NCBI RefSeq assembly: GCF_023264675.1
Contig: NZ_JAHFVG010000006.1
Coordinates: 1-64,000, forward strand
DNA: 64,000 nucleotides
Source of the DNA: Rhodococcus sp. (in: high G+C Gram-positive bacteria)
GTDB taxonomy: Bacteria; Actinomycetota; Actinomycetes; Mycobacteriales; Mycobacteriaceae
Direction: 5' to 3'
Shown here: piece by piece, positions 8,720 to 18,203 of the stretch
Numbering within the stretch: the stretch's first letter is position 1
Layout: each line of letters starts with the position of its first letter
Made by a program: the position numbers and the translations under genes
Notes under the pieces: generated by a model
The model's input: the letters and a program-made list of their open reading frames with translations, nothing else
What the model was told of the DNA's origin: nothing
The model's database searches: none

Positions 8720-9484
8720 TGGGCGCTGAGATCTTGTAGCTGGCACGGGCACGAAACGTACGCGCCCGACGAGCCGGAACTTCGGAGTCGGTTGCGGGTG
8801 GATACCGCCGCGGGCGAGGCCTGGCGATGTCTGCGATGCGCCAACTTCGTTCCCGGTCCGCCGTCCCGCTCGGGCCCGGCAGACGAGGCTCCCGAGGTAC
8901 CCCGCGGACGACTGCTGCGCGATCGGGTGATCATGCGAGTGCTCGCGGCCGAGAGGCTGCTGCGCGCACTCGTACTGTTCGGTGCCGCGTTTGCGATCTT
9001 CGAGTTTCGAGGCGACCGCGGTTCGGTGCAGTCGGCATTCGACGCCGAACTTCCGCTGCTGCGTCCGCTCGCGGATCAGATCGGCTGGAACATCGACGAT
9101 TCCAAAGCTGTGCAGTGGATCGAGAAAGCGTTCGACCTCTCGGAGGTGACCCTCGTCTGGATCGCGGTCGCGGTCGCGGTCTATGGACTCTCGCAGGTGA
9201 TCGAGGCAGTCGGTCTCTGGCTCATGAAGCGGTGGGGTGAATATTTCGCGGTGGTGGCAACGAGTGCCTTCCTACCCTTGGAAATCTACGAGCTGACCGA
9301 GAAGGTGACGGTTCTCCGTATCGGATTGCTGGCGGTCAACATCGCAGCCGTGGTGTGGCTGATCTGGAGCAAGCGATTGTTCGGAGTCCGCGGTGGCAGT
9401 GCGGCCTACCACCTCGAACACAGCGCCGAATCGCTCTTGACCGTCGAGCGCGCCGCTGTGTCCGAGGTGGATCGGATCGAGTGA
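8714..9484 (+). CDS. DUF2127-family membrane protein
   Basis: 256 aa. The first 60 residues contain a probable zinc-ribbon-like CxxC (RCLRCANF) and an HGHE segment. They are followed by four hydrophobic segments with the layout of the DUF2127 family (LLRALVLFGAAFAIFEF, then segments around VTLVWIAVAVAVYGLSQ and EYFAVVATSAFLPLEIYELT). The family is widespread in bacteria and its role is unknown. The start at 8714 lies inside a direct repeat, so the exact initiation codon is uncertain. Confidence 0.7.
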   Translation: MDWALRSCSWHGHETYAPDEPELRSRLRVDTAAGEAWRCLRCANFVPGPPSRSGPADEAPEVPRGRLLRDRVIMRVLAAERLLRALVLFGAAFAIFEFRGDRGSVQSAFDAELPLLRPLADQIGWNIDDSKAVQWIEKAFDLSEVTLVWIAVAVAVYGLSQVIEAVGLWLMKRWGEYFAVVATSAFLPLEIYELTEKVTVLRIGLLAVNIAAVVWLIWSKRLFGVRGGSAAYHLEHSAESLLTVERAAVSEVDRIE

Positions 9485-9491
9485 GACCCGA

Positions 9492-10694
9492 TCAGCAGTT
9501 GCTCGGTGCCGGTTCGCCGCGGAACCTGGCGTCGAGCCAGAGGTAGGCCTCGGGAAGGCCGATGACCGTGGCTGAGAAGTGTTCGGCTGCAGGGTATCCG
9601 CGGAACTGGACGGTCGCCCCGGCGCTGCAGTATCGACCCACCATGTCCTTCACCGGCTGGAACGGTGCGATGAAGTCGTTGACACCCTGCCAGACGAACA
9701 GTGGTGCCGTCGGAATGCCCTCGTAGAACGTCACGCTGTTCTCGCGAAGAACTGCCTGCGCACTCGGAGTATCGGCGAGCGAGACAGCCGTCGTCAGGTC
9801 ACGAGCACTGTTGAACGCGCCGTCGATGAGGATGGATCTCCTGCATTCGTTGAACATCTTGTTGCGCAGAGCGATACCGCGATCGTTCAAGTTCTCCGTG
9901 ATGGGGAATCGTCCGGGATATTCGCGTTCGAGGCCGAGAGCGACTGCCATGGCCATTCCGAATCCCGGGTGCGGCAGCGGGCTGTAGGCGAGGTTCTGCG
10001 CGATCTGAGCGAGATCCGACGGGATTCCGCCCTCGGCGACGCCTGCGAGCTTCAGCTCGGGAGCGTAGGTCGGTGCGAGTGCCGCCGCGAACGAGGTGGC
10101 GAGTCCTCCGCCCGAGTAGCCGAGGAGTGCAACGGGCGAGTCGGTGAGAGGAAGCTGCTGGAAGCGCTGGACGGCGCGAATACCGTCGAGAGTGACCTGT
10201 CCTTCCATCCTGGCGGCTCCGTAGGCTGCCGTCGGACCGAGGTAGTCGGGCACTGCAACGGCCCACCCACGCGCGACCATGCCGAGGTACACCGCGGGAG
10301 ACTCGATGAGTTCGTCGGAGAACAATCCGTGAGACGGTGCACATTTGGTACCGAGAGCGTTGACAACGGCTTGGTAGGAGACCAACGGAGTACCTACGCC
10401 ACGCCCGCGGGGCATGAGCACTGTGGTGACGGAGGCGATGGGATCTCCGGCGGAGTTGGTCGAGCGGTACTTGATCTGCCAGATATCGGTGTTCGGGAAC
10501 GTGAACGCATCCTTGCGCCTGCTGTCGAGAACATCGCCGGGAGCTGAATCTCCGATGTTCGCCGGAGCCGCGTAGAAGGGATCGGGGTCTGGCACCAGCT
10601 GTACCGGATCGGCTCCGGCGACGGCAGGCATACCGACGAGAATGCCGCTCATGGCGGCGAGGGCGACGAATATTGCAGTGAGGCGATTGCGCAC
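9492..10694 (-). CDS. Secreted lipase/esterase, LIP family, in the acyltransferase-exporter operon
   Basis: 400 aa from a GTG preceded by GAAGGA. Residues 1-28 form a Sec signal ending AVAGADP. GYSGGG places the nucleophile at about Ser194, and AAEHFSATV near the end gives the His. It is a paralogue of the lipase at 514-1779 with the same domain order. It is the last gene of a three-gene run (acyltransferase, MFS transporter, lipase) on one strand. It may trim, transfer or remodel an acylated glycolipid after export; that role is inferred from context. Confidence 0.82.
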   Translation of the reverse strand: MRNRLTAIFVALAAMSGILVGMPAVAGADPVQLVPDPDPFYAAPANIGDSAPGDVLDSRRKDAFTFPNTDIWQIKYRSTNSAGDPIASVTTVLMPRGRGVGTPLVSYQAVVNALGTKCAPSHGLFSDELIESPAVYLGMVARGWAVAVPDYLGPTAAYGAARMEGQVTLDGIRAVQRFQQLPLTDSPVALLGYSGGGLATSFAAALAPTYAPELKLAGVAEGGIPSDLAQIAQNLAYSPLPHPGFGMAMAVALGLEREYPGRFPITENLNDRGIALRNKMFNECRRSILIDGAFNSARDLTTAVSLADTPSAQAVLRENSVTFYEGIPTAPLFVWQGVNDFIAPFQPVKDMVGRYCSAGATVQFRGYPAAEHFSATVIGLPEAYLWLDARFRGEPAPSNC

Positions 10695-10744
10695 GATTGT
10701 CCTTCGTGGATGGTGGTCGGTGAAACAGTCGATACGGTGGATTC

Positions 10745-12208
10745 TCATGCGGCGACCGGCAGCGGTGACGGTGTTGCAACACGTTTGGGTAGAGCGAACG
10801 CAAGCACTGCGGCGCCTGCAACGACGGCGGACAGTACGAAGAACACGTGGCGCTGCGCTACGACGTAGGGCTGAGCGGACTCCCATGCCGATGACGTCGA
10901 CGGCAGGTTCGCCGCGATCGCGGACATCTGATGGAAGAACAGTAACCCGACGAGAGCGAGCCCGACGGCTTGGCCCACCTGCTGCACGGTGGGAATGATC
11001 CCGGATGCGGATCCGACTGTCCGCGCGTCCGTCTCGGAGACGATCGTGGTCTGCAACGGTGCGACGAACACGCCGATTCCGGCGCCACCCAGGAAGAGTG
11101 GGCCGGTGAGTGCGAGCAGGCTCTGCGCCGACGTTTCGTTGTAGGTGAGGGCTGCGAAGCACATCATCGAGGTGCCGAACAGCACGAATCCGAGTGGGAG
11201 CATTCTCGTTCCGATGCGGGCGAACAGAGCAGGCGACAACACCGAGAACACTGCGGCGCCGACAGCGAACGGAATGGTGACGACACCGGTTCGCATCGGG
11301 GACAGTTCCAGTCCGAATTGCAGCGTCAGGGACACCGTGAAGAAGAATCCGGTGAACGAGCCGAACATCAGAATCGACAGTGCGCAACCGATGCCGAATG
11401 TTCGATGACGAAACAATTCGAGCCGCAGCATCGGAACGTGACCGGCACGACCCCAACGTGATTCGTGGTAGACGAATGCCGCGATGACGACGGCCGAGGC
11501 CGCCAACGCCGCGACTGTCGCTGCCGTCCAGCCGTATTCGTAACTGTGCGCGAGTGGATAGATGAGCAGGACCAGGCCGAGCGAGGACAGCCCAACTCCG
11601 ACGAGGTCGAGGCGTGGCATCTTCTCGGGTCGGTCGTTGGACAGGCTCACCACGGCGATGCCGAGCGCGAGTAGTCCGAGAGGGACGTTGACCAGGAAGA
11701 TCGTGCGCCAGCCCCAGTCGAAGAGGTCGAGAGAGACGAGCACCCCGCCGATGGACGGGCCGAGGATGGCAGCGCCGCCCGCTGTAGCGCCGTACATGGC
11801 GAACACGACACTGTGTCGAGCGCGCGGAAACGAGGACGCGATCACTGCGACGCTCTGCGCCGACACGAGCCCACCGGCAACGCCCTGCACGACCCGCGCG
11901 GCGACGAGGAGTTCGGATGACGCCGCGGTTCCACACAATGCAGACGCAAGAACGAACGCCGCCATGCCGCCGACGAACATGGTTCGGCGCCCGAGAAGGC
12001 CACCGAGCCATGCTCCGGTCAGCAAGGTACAGGCGAAGGCCAACGTGTACGAGGACACGATCAGCGTCTGTGCGCTCGAACCGGCGGTGATGTCGACGGC
12101 GATGGACGGCAGTGCCACGTTGACGATCGTTACGTCGATCATCAACATGAACACTGCCAACAGACATGCACACAGCCTGCGCCGGGCGATGTGCCGAGTC
12201 GGGTTCAC
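10745..12208 (-). CDS. MFS transporter of the EmrB/QacA (14-TM) type
   Basis: 487 aa from a GTG five bases after the stop of the acyltransferase gene, so the two are translationally coupled. About 14 hydrophobic segments are present, with the DHA2-type motif DVTIVNVALPSIAVD in helix 1 and GGLLGRRTMF after helix 2. Such transporters export drugs or, when next to PapA-type acyltransferases, acylated lipids. In M. tuberculosis the comparable exporter slot is filled by an MmpL. I infer export of a glycolipid made by the neighbouring enzyme. Confidence 0.85.
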   Translation of the reverse strand: MNPTRHIARRRLCACLLAVFMLMIDVTIVNVALPSIAVDITAGSSAQTLIVSSYTLAFACTLLTGAWLGGLLGRRTMFVGGMAAFVLASALCGTAASSELLVAARVVQGVAGGLVSAQSVAVIASSFPRARHSVVFAMYGATAGGAAILGPSIGGVLVSLDLFDWGWRTIFLVNVPLGLLALGIAVVSLSNDRPEKMPRLDLVGVGLSSLGLVLLIYPLAHSYEYGWTAATVAALAASAVVIAAFVYHESRWGRAGHVPMLRLELFRHRTFGIGCALSILMFGSFTGFFFTVSLTLQFGLELSPMRTGVVTIPFAVGAAVFSVLSPALFARIGTRMLPLGFVLFGTSMMCFAALTYNETSAQSLLALTGPLFLGGAGIGVFVAPLQTTIVSETDARTVGSASGIIPTVQQVGQAVGLALVGLLFFHQMSAIAANLPSTSSAWESAQPYVVAQRHVFFVLSAVVAGAAVLAFALPKRVATPSPLPVAA

Positions 12209-12213
12209 AAGCG

Positions 12214-13641
12214 CTACGCGATCTTTCCCGATATGGACTCCGCGAACGAGTAGTCCCCGGTACGGGCCACCGAGAGGAAGACCTCGCTGATCTTCTCGTA
12301 GTAGCGATCGATGGATTCGCGTGCGATGTCGGTTCCCGGGTACATGAACGTGATGCCGGTCTGGTCTTCGAAACGGTTGATCCACATGTAGACCTCGTCC
12401 GAGCTGCCCTGGTTGCCGAACAGGCCGCCGTTGATACTGGAGACGACGTCGGCGCCCGGAAGCTTTCTGACGTCGACGTAGGAGATCATCGGTGCCGACC
12501 AGCCGGGCTCGGTGTCGATTCCGCTGTCGGGTGTGATCAGTTCCAGCACGCGGTGGTAGGAGACGTCGGCCAACGTCTTTCCGGTCTCGAATGCCCGCTG
12601 CGAAGATCCGACGAGGTGCGAAAAACTCTGTGCCCCGCCTACATTGAAGTGAACGGGAACGAGGCTGGAGAACCAGCCGATCGCGCCGAACTCGCCCGGG
12701 GTGCTGCGCGTGCTCTTCGGGGTAACTCCGAGATAGCTCTCCTTGCCGACGAGCTCGTACTCGGCGATGGCCGCTGCCGCAAAGATTCCGCCGGTGAACT
12801 TGGCGCCTGCACGCTCGCATGCTGCATCGAACTGCAGCGCGAGGTCGGCGTCGAAGAGCGGCAACATCAAAACCTGGGAGCGGGTGTATTTCTGCGTGTC
12901 TGCGCCGAGGGGCAGGGCGAAGTGCGGGAGATCGCCTCCGTTGGAGCGAACGAGGTCGATCCACTGCCGAACCTCCGGTGACTCGAGAGTCAGCGTTGCG
13001 CTTGCCTCACGTTCACGCGCGCAGTACTCGAGGTAGCTGCCGAGGCACGGACCGATCTCCAGCGGTCCCTTGACGGCTTCCAAGTACAGCTGACGTAGCT
13101 CGAATACCGTGAGCGCCTGAGAGATTCCGTCGGTGTCGAGGTGGTCGACCGCCGCGTAGACGGTGAAGGCGTCGCCCCGATCGACCACACCGAAGGAGAA
13201 ACAGTCCCAGCTGGTGGGGCCGGGAGTGGTGTCCTGGACGTGCTCACGCAGCAGTTCCCGGTCTTCGAATCGGCCATGATCGGTCGGGACCAATTCGATG
13301 GCGGCAGGATCGGTGACATGCCGAACAACGCCGTTGTCGTCGGTGCTGAACCAGCTGGAGAAGGTGTCGTGGCGCTTGACGAAAGCATTGATCGCCCGCG
13401 TCATCGCATCGGCGTCGAGTGGCTCGAAGATGTCGAATGTGACAAGGCACAAACGCGAGAACCGAAATCCGGAGTCGCGGTTTCGATATGCGGACTTGAG
13501 GTATTCCTCTTGAATGTGCGACGCAGGAATGGGGTGTGCCGGTGCCGAACGAACCTGAGCAATGGACTCGACGGTGGGTTTCCACGTCGTCACGTGTCCT
13601 GGTTCTGGGTTCCAATCACCGATGAGACCAAAGCTGACCAC
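12214..13641 (-). CDS. PapA-like acyltransferase (condensation-domain fold)
   Basis: 475 aa. The N-terminus FGLIGDWNPEPG is like PapA3-type proteins, and the catalytic HxxxDG motif is HLDTDG at residues about 167-172. The C-terminal half shows the usual second chloramphenicol-acetyltransferase-like lobe. PapA proteins move acyl groups from polyketide or fatty acyl thioesters onto trehalose or other alcohols, and TlsA for succinoyl trehalose lipid in Rhodococcus belongs to this group (from memory). I chose the GTG at 13641 with GGAAGTGAG upstream rather than an ATG 69 bases earlier. It diverges from an antigen 85-like gene. Confidence 0.82.
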   Translation of the reverse strand: MVSFGLIGDWNPEPGHVTTWKPTVESIAQVRSAPAHPIPASHIQEEYLKSAYRNRDSGFRFSRLCLVTFDIFEPLDADAMTRAINAFVKRHDTFSSWFSTDDNGVVRHVTDPAAIELVPTDHGRFEDRELLREHVQDTTPGPTSWDCFSFGVVDRGDAFTVYAAVDHLDTDGISQALTVFELRQLYLEAVKGPLEIGPCLGSYLEYCAREREASATLTLESPEVRQWIDLVRSNGGDLPHFALPLGADTQKYTRSQVLMLPLFDADLALQFDAACERAGAKFTGGIFAAAAIAEYELVGKESYLGVTPKSTRSTPGEFGAIGWFSSLVPVHFNVGGAQSFSHLVGSSQRAFETGKTLADVSYHRVLELITPDSGIDTEPGWSAPMISYVDVRKLPGADVVSSINGGLFGNQGSSDEVYMWINRFEDQTGITFMYPGTDIARESIDRYYEKISEVFLSVARTGDYSFAESISGKIA

Positions 13642-13846
13642 GTGAATCTCACTTCCGTACGAGGATGACGAAGCTACGCAAATCGAGCGCTCCAATGCGG
13701 AATCAATCATGGCTGCGTTTCAACTCCGACCGCGAGGCTTCGGGGCTTGTGAATAGGCCCAAACATGCCTTTCGGTTACTCTGACTTCTGACAGAAACGG
13801 CAATTCTGGCAACACTCGATGCAACCGTAGACATAAGGTTTTCGAA

Positions 13847-14878
13847 ATGCCGCACAGCATTGCCGGTCAGGCACGTATCGCAGTCTCGAGGATCGCTACC
13901 ACATTGGTCTGCACGTGCGCAGTGGTGTCCAGTTTCGTATCACCCTCTGCTGCAGCACCTTCCGTCGCTGCCTTCGTGGTGGCCTCGACGGTGATCGCCG
14001 ATCGTACATCCACCATCGAGGTCTACTCACCTTCGATGGATCGGCCGATCGAACTCACCGTGTTTCGAGCTGCCGATCCGAATTTGCCGGCGCCTACTCT
14101 GTATCTGCTCAACGGCGCCGCAGGCGGCGACGGCGGGAGCAGCTGGTTCGACCGCACCGATATTCCCGAGTTCTTCCGCGACAAACAGGTCAACGTGGTC
14201 GTACCGGTTGGCGGTGCTGCGAGCTATTACACGGACTGGTATCGCGACGATCCAGTACTGGGACGCAATAAGTGGTCGACATTCCTGGCTCAGGAACTGC
14301 CACCGGTCATCGACTCCGAATTCGACGGCAACGGTCTCAATTCGATAGCCGGAATCTCCATGGCGGGCACGTCGGTGTTGCAGCTGGCGATCGGAAATCC
14401 CGGCGTGTATCGGGGTGTTGCGTCGTACAGCGGTTGCGCGATGACGTCGGACCCGCTGGGGCGTGCGTACGTGAAAGCAGTCGTGGAGGCGCGCGGTCAC
14501 GGCAATACGGTCGACATGTGGGGACCGGATTCCGATCCTGCGTGGATCGACAACGATGCCTACGTCAACGCCGAGAAACTGCGCGGCCTCGACATCTACA
14601 TTTCCAGTGGATCCGGGCTACCGGGTCCACTGGACACCATCGACGGACCCGATATCCAAGGCAGCCCGAGCAAGCTCGTTGAGCAGTTGGCCGTCGGTGC
14701 GCTGATCGAATCGGCGACCGACAGGTGTTCCCGCCAAATGCAGACTCGACTCGATTCACTCGGTATCCCGGCTACGTACAACTTCCGCGACAACGGAACG
14801 CATTCGTGGGCGTACTGGCAGGGCGACATGCACGACTCGTGGCCGTTGCTGGCCTCGTCGATGGAGGCAGCGCAATGA
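13847..14878 (+). CDS. Antigen 85-like mycolyltransferase / esterase
   Basis: 343 aa with a signal peptide (residues 1-37, ending SAAAP). The alpha/beta-hydrolase elbow AGISMAGTS gives Ser171, and NGTHSWAYW near residue 322 supplies the His in the same context as in Ag85 proteins. Ag85 enzymes transfer mycolic acids from trehalose monomycolate to arabinogalactan or another trehalose monomycolate in the outer envelope. The last four bases overlap gpgS (ATGA). It lies opposite the PapA-MFS-lipase operon, which fits a shared role in surface trehalose lipids. Confidence 0.88.
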   Translation: MPHSIAGQARIAVSRIATTLVCTCAVVSSFVSPSAAAPSVAAFVVASTVIADRTSTIEVYSPSMDRPIELTVFRAADPNLPAPTLYLLNGAAGGDGGSSWFDRTDIPEFFRDKQVNVVVPVGGAASYYTDWYRDDPVLGRNKWSTFLAQELPPVIDSEFDGNGLNSIAGISMAGTSVLQLAIGNPGVYRGVASYSGCAMTSDPLGRAYVKAVVEARGHGNTVDMWGPDSDPAWIDNDAYVNAEKLRGLDIYISSGSGLPGPLDTIDGPDIQGSPSKLVEQLAVGALIESATDRCSRQMQTRLDSLGIPATYNFRDNGTHSWAYWQGDMHDSWPLLASSMEAAQ

Positions 14879-15804
14879 CTGTTGTCCGCACGGAGATTCT
14901 TCGGAATTCGTGGCGCGCTCCGACGTGGTCCATCGAAGATCTGGTCGATGCCAAGCGCGGCCGAACGGTGTCGGTCGTCCTGCCTGCGCTCGACGAGGAA
15001 TCGACGGTAGCGGGCGTGGTGTCGTCCATCGCACCGCTCCTCGGCGGACTGGTCGACGACCTGCTCGTAGTCGATTCGGGATCCGTCGACGCCACGGCCG
15101 CCGAAGCCCGGCGGGCGGGCGCGCGAGTGGTGACGCGTGAGAGCGCGCTACCCGGGCTGGCTACGCGGCCGGGCAAAGGCGAAGTGCTGTGGCGGTCGTT
15201 GGCGGCCACGGACGGTGACATCATCGTGTTCGTCGACTCCGATCTGATCGACCCGAGTCCTCGGTTCGTACCGTCGCTGCTCGGTCCGCTTCTCCTCGAC
15301 ACGGGCGTGCAGCTGATCAAGGGTTTCTATCGCAGACCCTTGCGCGCCGACGGGGTGGTCTCGCGAGACGGCGGCGGCCGGGTGACCGAACTGGTGGCGA
15401 GGCCGATGCTCAGCGCGCTTCGCCCGGAGCTGGCCGGTGTGTTGCAGCCACTGGGCGGAGAGTACGGCGGTACCCGCGAGCTGTTGGCGTCCATACCGTT
15501 CGCGCCCGGCTACGGCGTCGAGATCGGAATTCTTCTCGATACCTACCACCGTCTGGGAATCGATACGATCGGCCAGGTCGACTTGGGTGTGCGTGAGCAC
15601 CGCAATCGTCCGACGTCCGAGCTGGCCGTGATGAGCCGCCAGATCATGGCGACGCTGTTCCAACGGGTCGGCATCACCGATTCATCGGTAGGGCTGACAC
15701 AGTTCGGAGTGGACGGTGATCCTTTCCGCGGGGTCACGGCAGGGTTGATGACGCTCGACAGGCCTCCGATGGCCGAGATCATGGCCGAAATCCGCGCCTC
15801 CTGA
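14875..15804 (+). CDS. gpgS: Glucosyl-3-phosphoglycerate synthase
   Basis: 309 aa of GT-A fold (GT81). VSVVLPALDEESTVA begins the nucleotide-binding Rossmann half, DSD at 121-123 is the metal-binding motif, and the later EYGGTRELLASIPFAPGYGV segment is characteristic of the family. It makes glucosyl-3-phosphoglycerate from NDP-glucose and 3-phosphoglycerate, the first step toward methylglucose lipopolysaccharides that modulate long-chain fatty-acid synthesis. The start overlaps the upstream mycolyltransferase stop by ATGA, so both are made from one message. Confidence 0.9.
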   Translation: MTVVRTEILRNSWRAPTWSIEDLVDAKRGRTVSVVLPALDEESTVAGVVSSIAPLLGGLVDDLLVVDSGSVDATAAEARRAGARVVTRESALPGLATRPGKGEVLWRSLAATDGDIIVFVDSDLIDPSPRFVPSLLGPLLLDTGVQLIKGFYRRPLRADGVVSRDGGGRVTELVARPMLSALRPELAGVLQPLGGEYGGTRELLASIPFAPGYGVEIGILLDTYHRLGIDTIGQVDLGVREHRNRPTSELAVMSRQIMATLFQRVGITDSSVGLTQFGVDGDPFRGVTAGLMTLDRPPMAEIMAEIRAS

Positions 15805-15830
15805 TCCGAGTGCGGCATTAGGCTCGGCTG

Positions 15831-16712
15831 ATGAGCCACGATCACTGGACGAGCGCCGACATCACGGATCAGACCGGCAGACGGTTCATCGTCACCGGCG
15901 CGAACAGTGGGCTTGGCGAGGTGACGGCGCGGGCACTGGGGGCGGCGGGCGCCGACGTGGTTCTGGCGTGCCGCGACACCACGAAAGGTGACGCCGTTGC
16001 GCGGAGCATCGGCCCACGAGCGCACGTCCGATGGCTCGACCTTGCCGATCTGGAATCTGTTCGAGCGTTTGCCCACACGGTCGACTCCGTGGACGTCTTG
16101 ATCAACAATGCCGGGGTGATGGCAGTGCCGTTTCGTCACACCGCCGACGGTTTCGAGATGCAGTTCGGTACCAACCACCTCGGCCACTTCGCGTTGACCG
16201 GGCTGTTGTACGAGAAGATCACGGACCGCGTGGTCACGATGTCGAGTGGCTTGCACCAGATCGGACGGATTCATCTGGACGATCTCAACTACGAGCGCCG
16301 ACGCTACCGGCGGTGGGCCGCGTACGGGCAGTCGAAGTTGGCCAATCTGATGTTCGCGTTGGAGCTGGACCGCAGGCTTGCTGCAGCGCACTCCGGCGTG
16401 AAATCGGTTGCGGCACATCCTGGGTATGCAACAACCAACCTGCAGGGGCGCACGGAATCGTTTCAGGACTCGCTGATGTCCGTCGGCGGTAGGTTCGTGG
16501 CCCAGACCGCGGAGATGGGCGCATTGCCGGAGCTTTACGCGGCGACGTCGCCCGAGGTGACCGGAGGGCTGTACATCGGGCCGGACGGACGTTCCGAACT
16601 GCGGGGATATCCGACGATCGTCGGGCCGAACGGGCGGGCACGTGATCGTGCCGTGGCGTCGGCGCTGTGGGACAAGTCCGAGAGGTTGACCGGCGTCCGC
16701 TTCGCTCCGTGA
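15831..16712 (+). CDS. Short-chain dehydrogenase/reductase (retinol dehydrogenase-like)
   Basis: 293 aa. Cofactor motif [15 protein letters not shown], the structural NNAG motif in [13 protein letters not shown], catalytic Ser in TMSSGLHQ and the YxxxK pair in [12 protein letters not shown] are all intact. The combination is that of the classical SDR subgroup often called protochlorophyllide or retinol dehydrogenase-like in actinobacteria. Substrate unknown. It follows gpgS by 26 bases but may have its own start signals. Confidence 0.85.
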   Translation: MSHDHWTSADITDQTGRRFIVTGANSGLGEVTARALGAAGADVVLACRDTTKGDAVARSIGPRAHVRWLDLADLESVRAFAHTVDSVDVLINNAGVMAVPFRHTADGFEMQFGTNHLGHFALTGLLYEKITDRVVTMSSGLHQIGRIHLDDLNYERRRYRRWAAYGQSKLANLMFALELDRRLAAAHSGVKSVAAHPGYATTNLQGRTESFQDSLMSVGGRFVAQTAEMGALPELYAATSPEVTGGLYIGPDGRSELRGYPTIVGPNGRARDRAVASALWDKSERLTGVRFAP

Positions 16713-16762
16713 GTGAATGACGCTGATGCAGTCCGACATTCACCCACGGGCTGGTGCGATGG

Positions 16763-17758
16763 TCAGATGGAGACGACCATCTTTCCGGTGTTCTCGCCGC
16801 GCAGCAGGCCGATGAATGCCTGCGGAGCATTGTCCAGACCGTCGACGACGGTTTCGTCCCACTGGACGACGCCGTCGGCGAGCCACTGGGACATCTTCTC
16901 CGAGAACTCGCCGGCCAGATGGCTGTACGAGCCGACGATGAAGCCCTTCATGGTCAACTCCTTGCCGATGGCGAGTGCCAAGTTTCGCGGCGCAGGCGTT
17001 GCTTCGGTGGAGTTGTACTGAGAGATTGCACCGCACAGTGCGAATCGGGCGTACTTGTTGGCCGAGGCGATAGCGGCTTCGAGATGATCGCCGCCGACGT
17101 TGTCGAAGTAGACGTCGATACCGTCCGGAGCGGCCTCGGCGAGTTGCGTCTTCAGCGATCCGTCGTGGTAGTCGAACGCGGCGTCGAAACCGAGTTCGAG
17201 TAGTCGCTGCACCTTGGCCGGTGAGCCGGCACTCCCGATGACGCGAGAGGCGCCGAGCGCTTTCGCGATCTGCCCGACCAGGGAGCCGACAGCGCCTGCC
17301 GCTCCGGAGACGAACACGACGTCGCCCGGTGTGAACGCCGCTACCGACGTCAGCCCCGAATAGGCCGTCAGACCGGTCATTCCGAGTGCGCCGAGGTACG
17401 CCGACGCGCTGGCCTGCGTCAGATCGACCGTACGGGCGCCCTTGCCGTCGACGATCGCTGTGTCGCGCCAACCCTTGCCATGGCTGACGGCGTCACCGAC
17501 GGCGAACTTGTCGTTGCGGGATTCGAGAACCTCCCCGACGGCACCGCCGTCGAGAGGCGCGTCGAGTGCGAACGGCGGAACGTAGGATTTGACGTCGTTC
17601 ATCCGGCCGCGCATGTAGGGGTCGACCGACATGACCAGGTTGCGCACCAGGATCTGACCGTCCTCCAAGGGTGGGAGGTCGGTGACGACGCTGCGAAAGT
17701 TGTCCGGCACGGGTTCGCCGTGTGGACGCGATGCGAGATGAATTTCCTTGGACTGCAC
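16763..17758 (-). CDS. Zinc-independent NADP-dependent oxidoreductase (MDR superfamily, LTB4DH/YncB type)
   Basis: 331 aa. N-terminal GroES-like part with SVDPYMRGRMND, and a Rossmann part with VSGAAGAVGSLVGQIAKALG. Zinc-ligand Cys residues are absent, as in leukotriene B4 12-hydroxydehydrogenase-like double-bond reductases. These reduce alpha,beta-unsaturated carbonyls with NADPH. It is 15 bases downstream of ohr and is probably co-transcribed, suggesting a role in clearing lipid peroxidation products. Confidence 0.85.
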   Translation of the reverse strand: MQSKEIHLASRPHGEPVPDNFRSVVTDLPPLEDGQILVRNLVMSVDPYMRGRMNDVKSYVPPFALDAPLDGGAVGEVLESRNDKFAVGDAVSHGKGWRDTAIVDGKGARTVDLTQASASAYLGALGMTGLTAYSGLTSVAAFTPGDVVFVSGAAGAVGSLVGQIAKALGASRVIGSAGSPAKVQRLLELGFDAAFDYHDGSLKTQLAEAAPDGIDVYFDNVGGDHLEAAIASANKYARFALCGAISQYNSTEATPAPRNLALAIGKELTMKGFIVGSYSHLAGEFSEKMSQWLADGVVQWDETVVDGLDNAPQAFIGLLRGENTGKMVVSI

Positions 17759-17773
17759 GTGTATTACCTTTTT

Positions 17774-18196
17774 CTAGTCGTCGGTGACGGTGACGGTGAC
17801 GTCGATGTTGCCGCGGGTCGCGTTCGAGTAGGGACAGACCTGATGTGCCTTGTCGGCGAGTGCCTGGGCCTCGTCGTGGTCCAGGTTCGGCAGGGTCACC
17901 TCGAGCGTCACTTCGAGCTGGAAGCCGCCGGCATCGTTGGGGCCGATGCCGACTCGTGCACCGACGGCGGAGTCCGTGATGTCGGCCTTTGCCTGACGGG
18001 CAACCATCTGAAGTGCCGAGTGGAAGCATGCGGCGTAGCCGGCGGCGAAGAGCTGCTCCGGGTTGGTGCCCTGGCCGCTGCCTCCCATGGCCTCGGGGAT
18101 CGCGAGGTCGAGGTCGAGGCGGCCGTCGGAGGTGCGTGCATGTCCGTTACGGCCTTCGCCGGTGGCGAGCGCCTCTGCGGTGTAGATGGTCTTCAT
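17774..18196 (-). CDS. ohr: Organic hydroperoxide resistance protein Ohr
   Basis: 140 aa, the normal family length. The peroxidatic Cys57 sits in AACFHSAL and the resolving Cys121 in VCPYSNATRGN, and both motifs are complete. Ohr reduces organic hydroperoxides using lipoylated protein partners. Its gene starts seven bases after ohrR, and the adjacent oxidoreductase is probably part of the same transcript. Confidence 0.95.
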   Translation of the reverse strand: MKTIYTAEALATGEGRNGHARTSDGRLDLDLAIPEAMGGSGQGTNPEQLFAAGYAACFHSALQMVARQAKADITDSAVGARVGIGPNDAGGFQLEVTLEVTLPNLDHDEAQALADKAHQVCPYSNATRGNIDVTVTVTDD

Positions 18197-18203
18197 GAAA
18201 TGG

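Noticed and set aside
9492..12173. A very long reverse open frame of about 890 codons joining the lipase to sequence opposite in phase to the MFS gene
   Set aside because: Only the lipase part (to 10694) has a signal peptide and family motifs. The rest is an Arg-rich shadow of the MFS gene in another frame.
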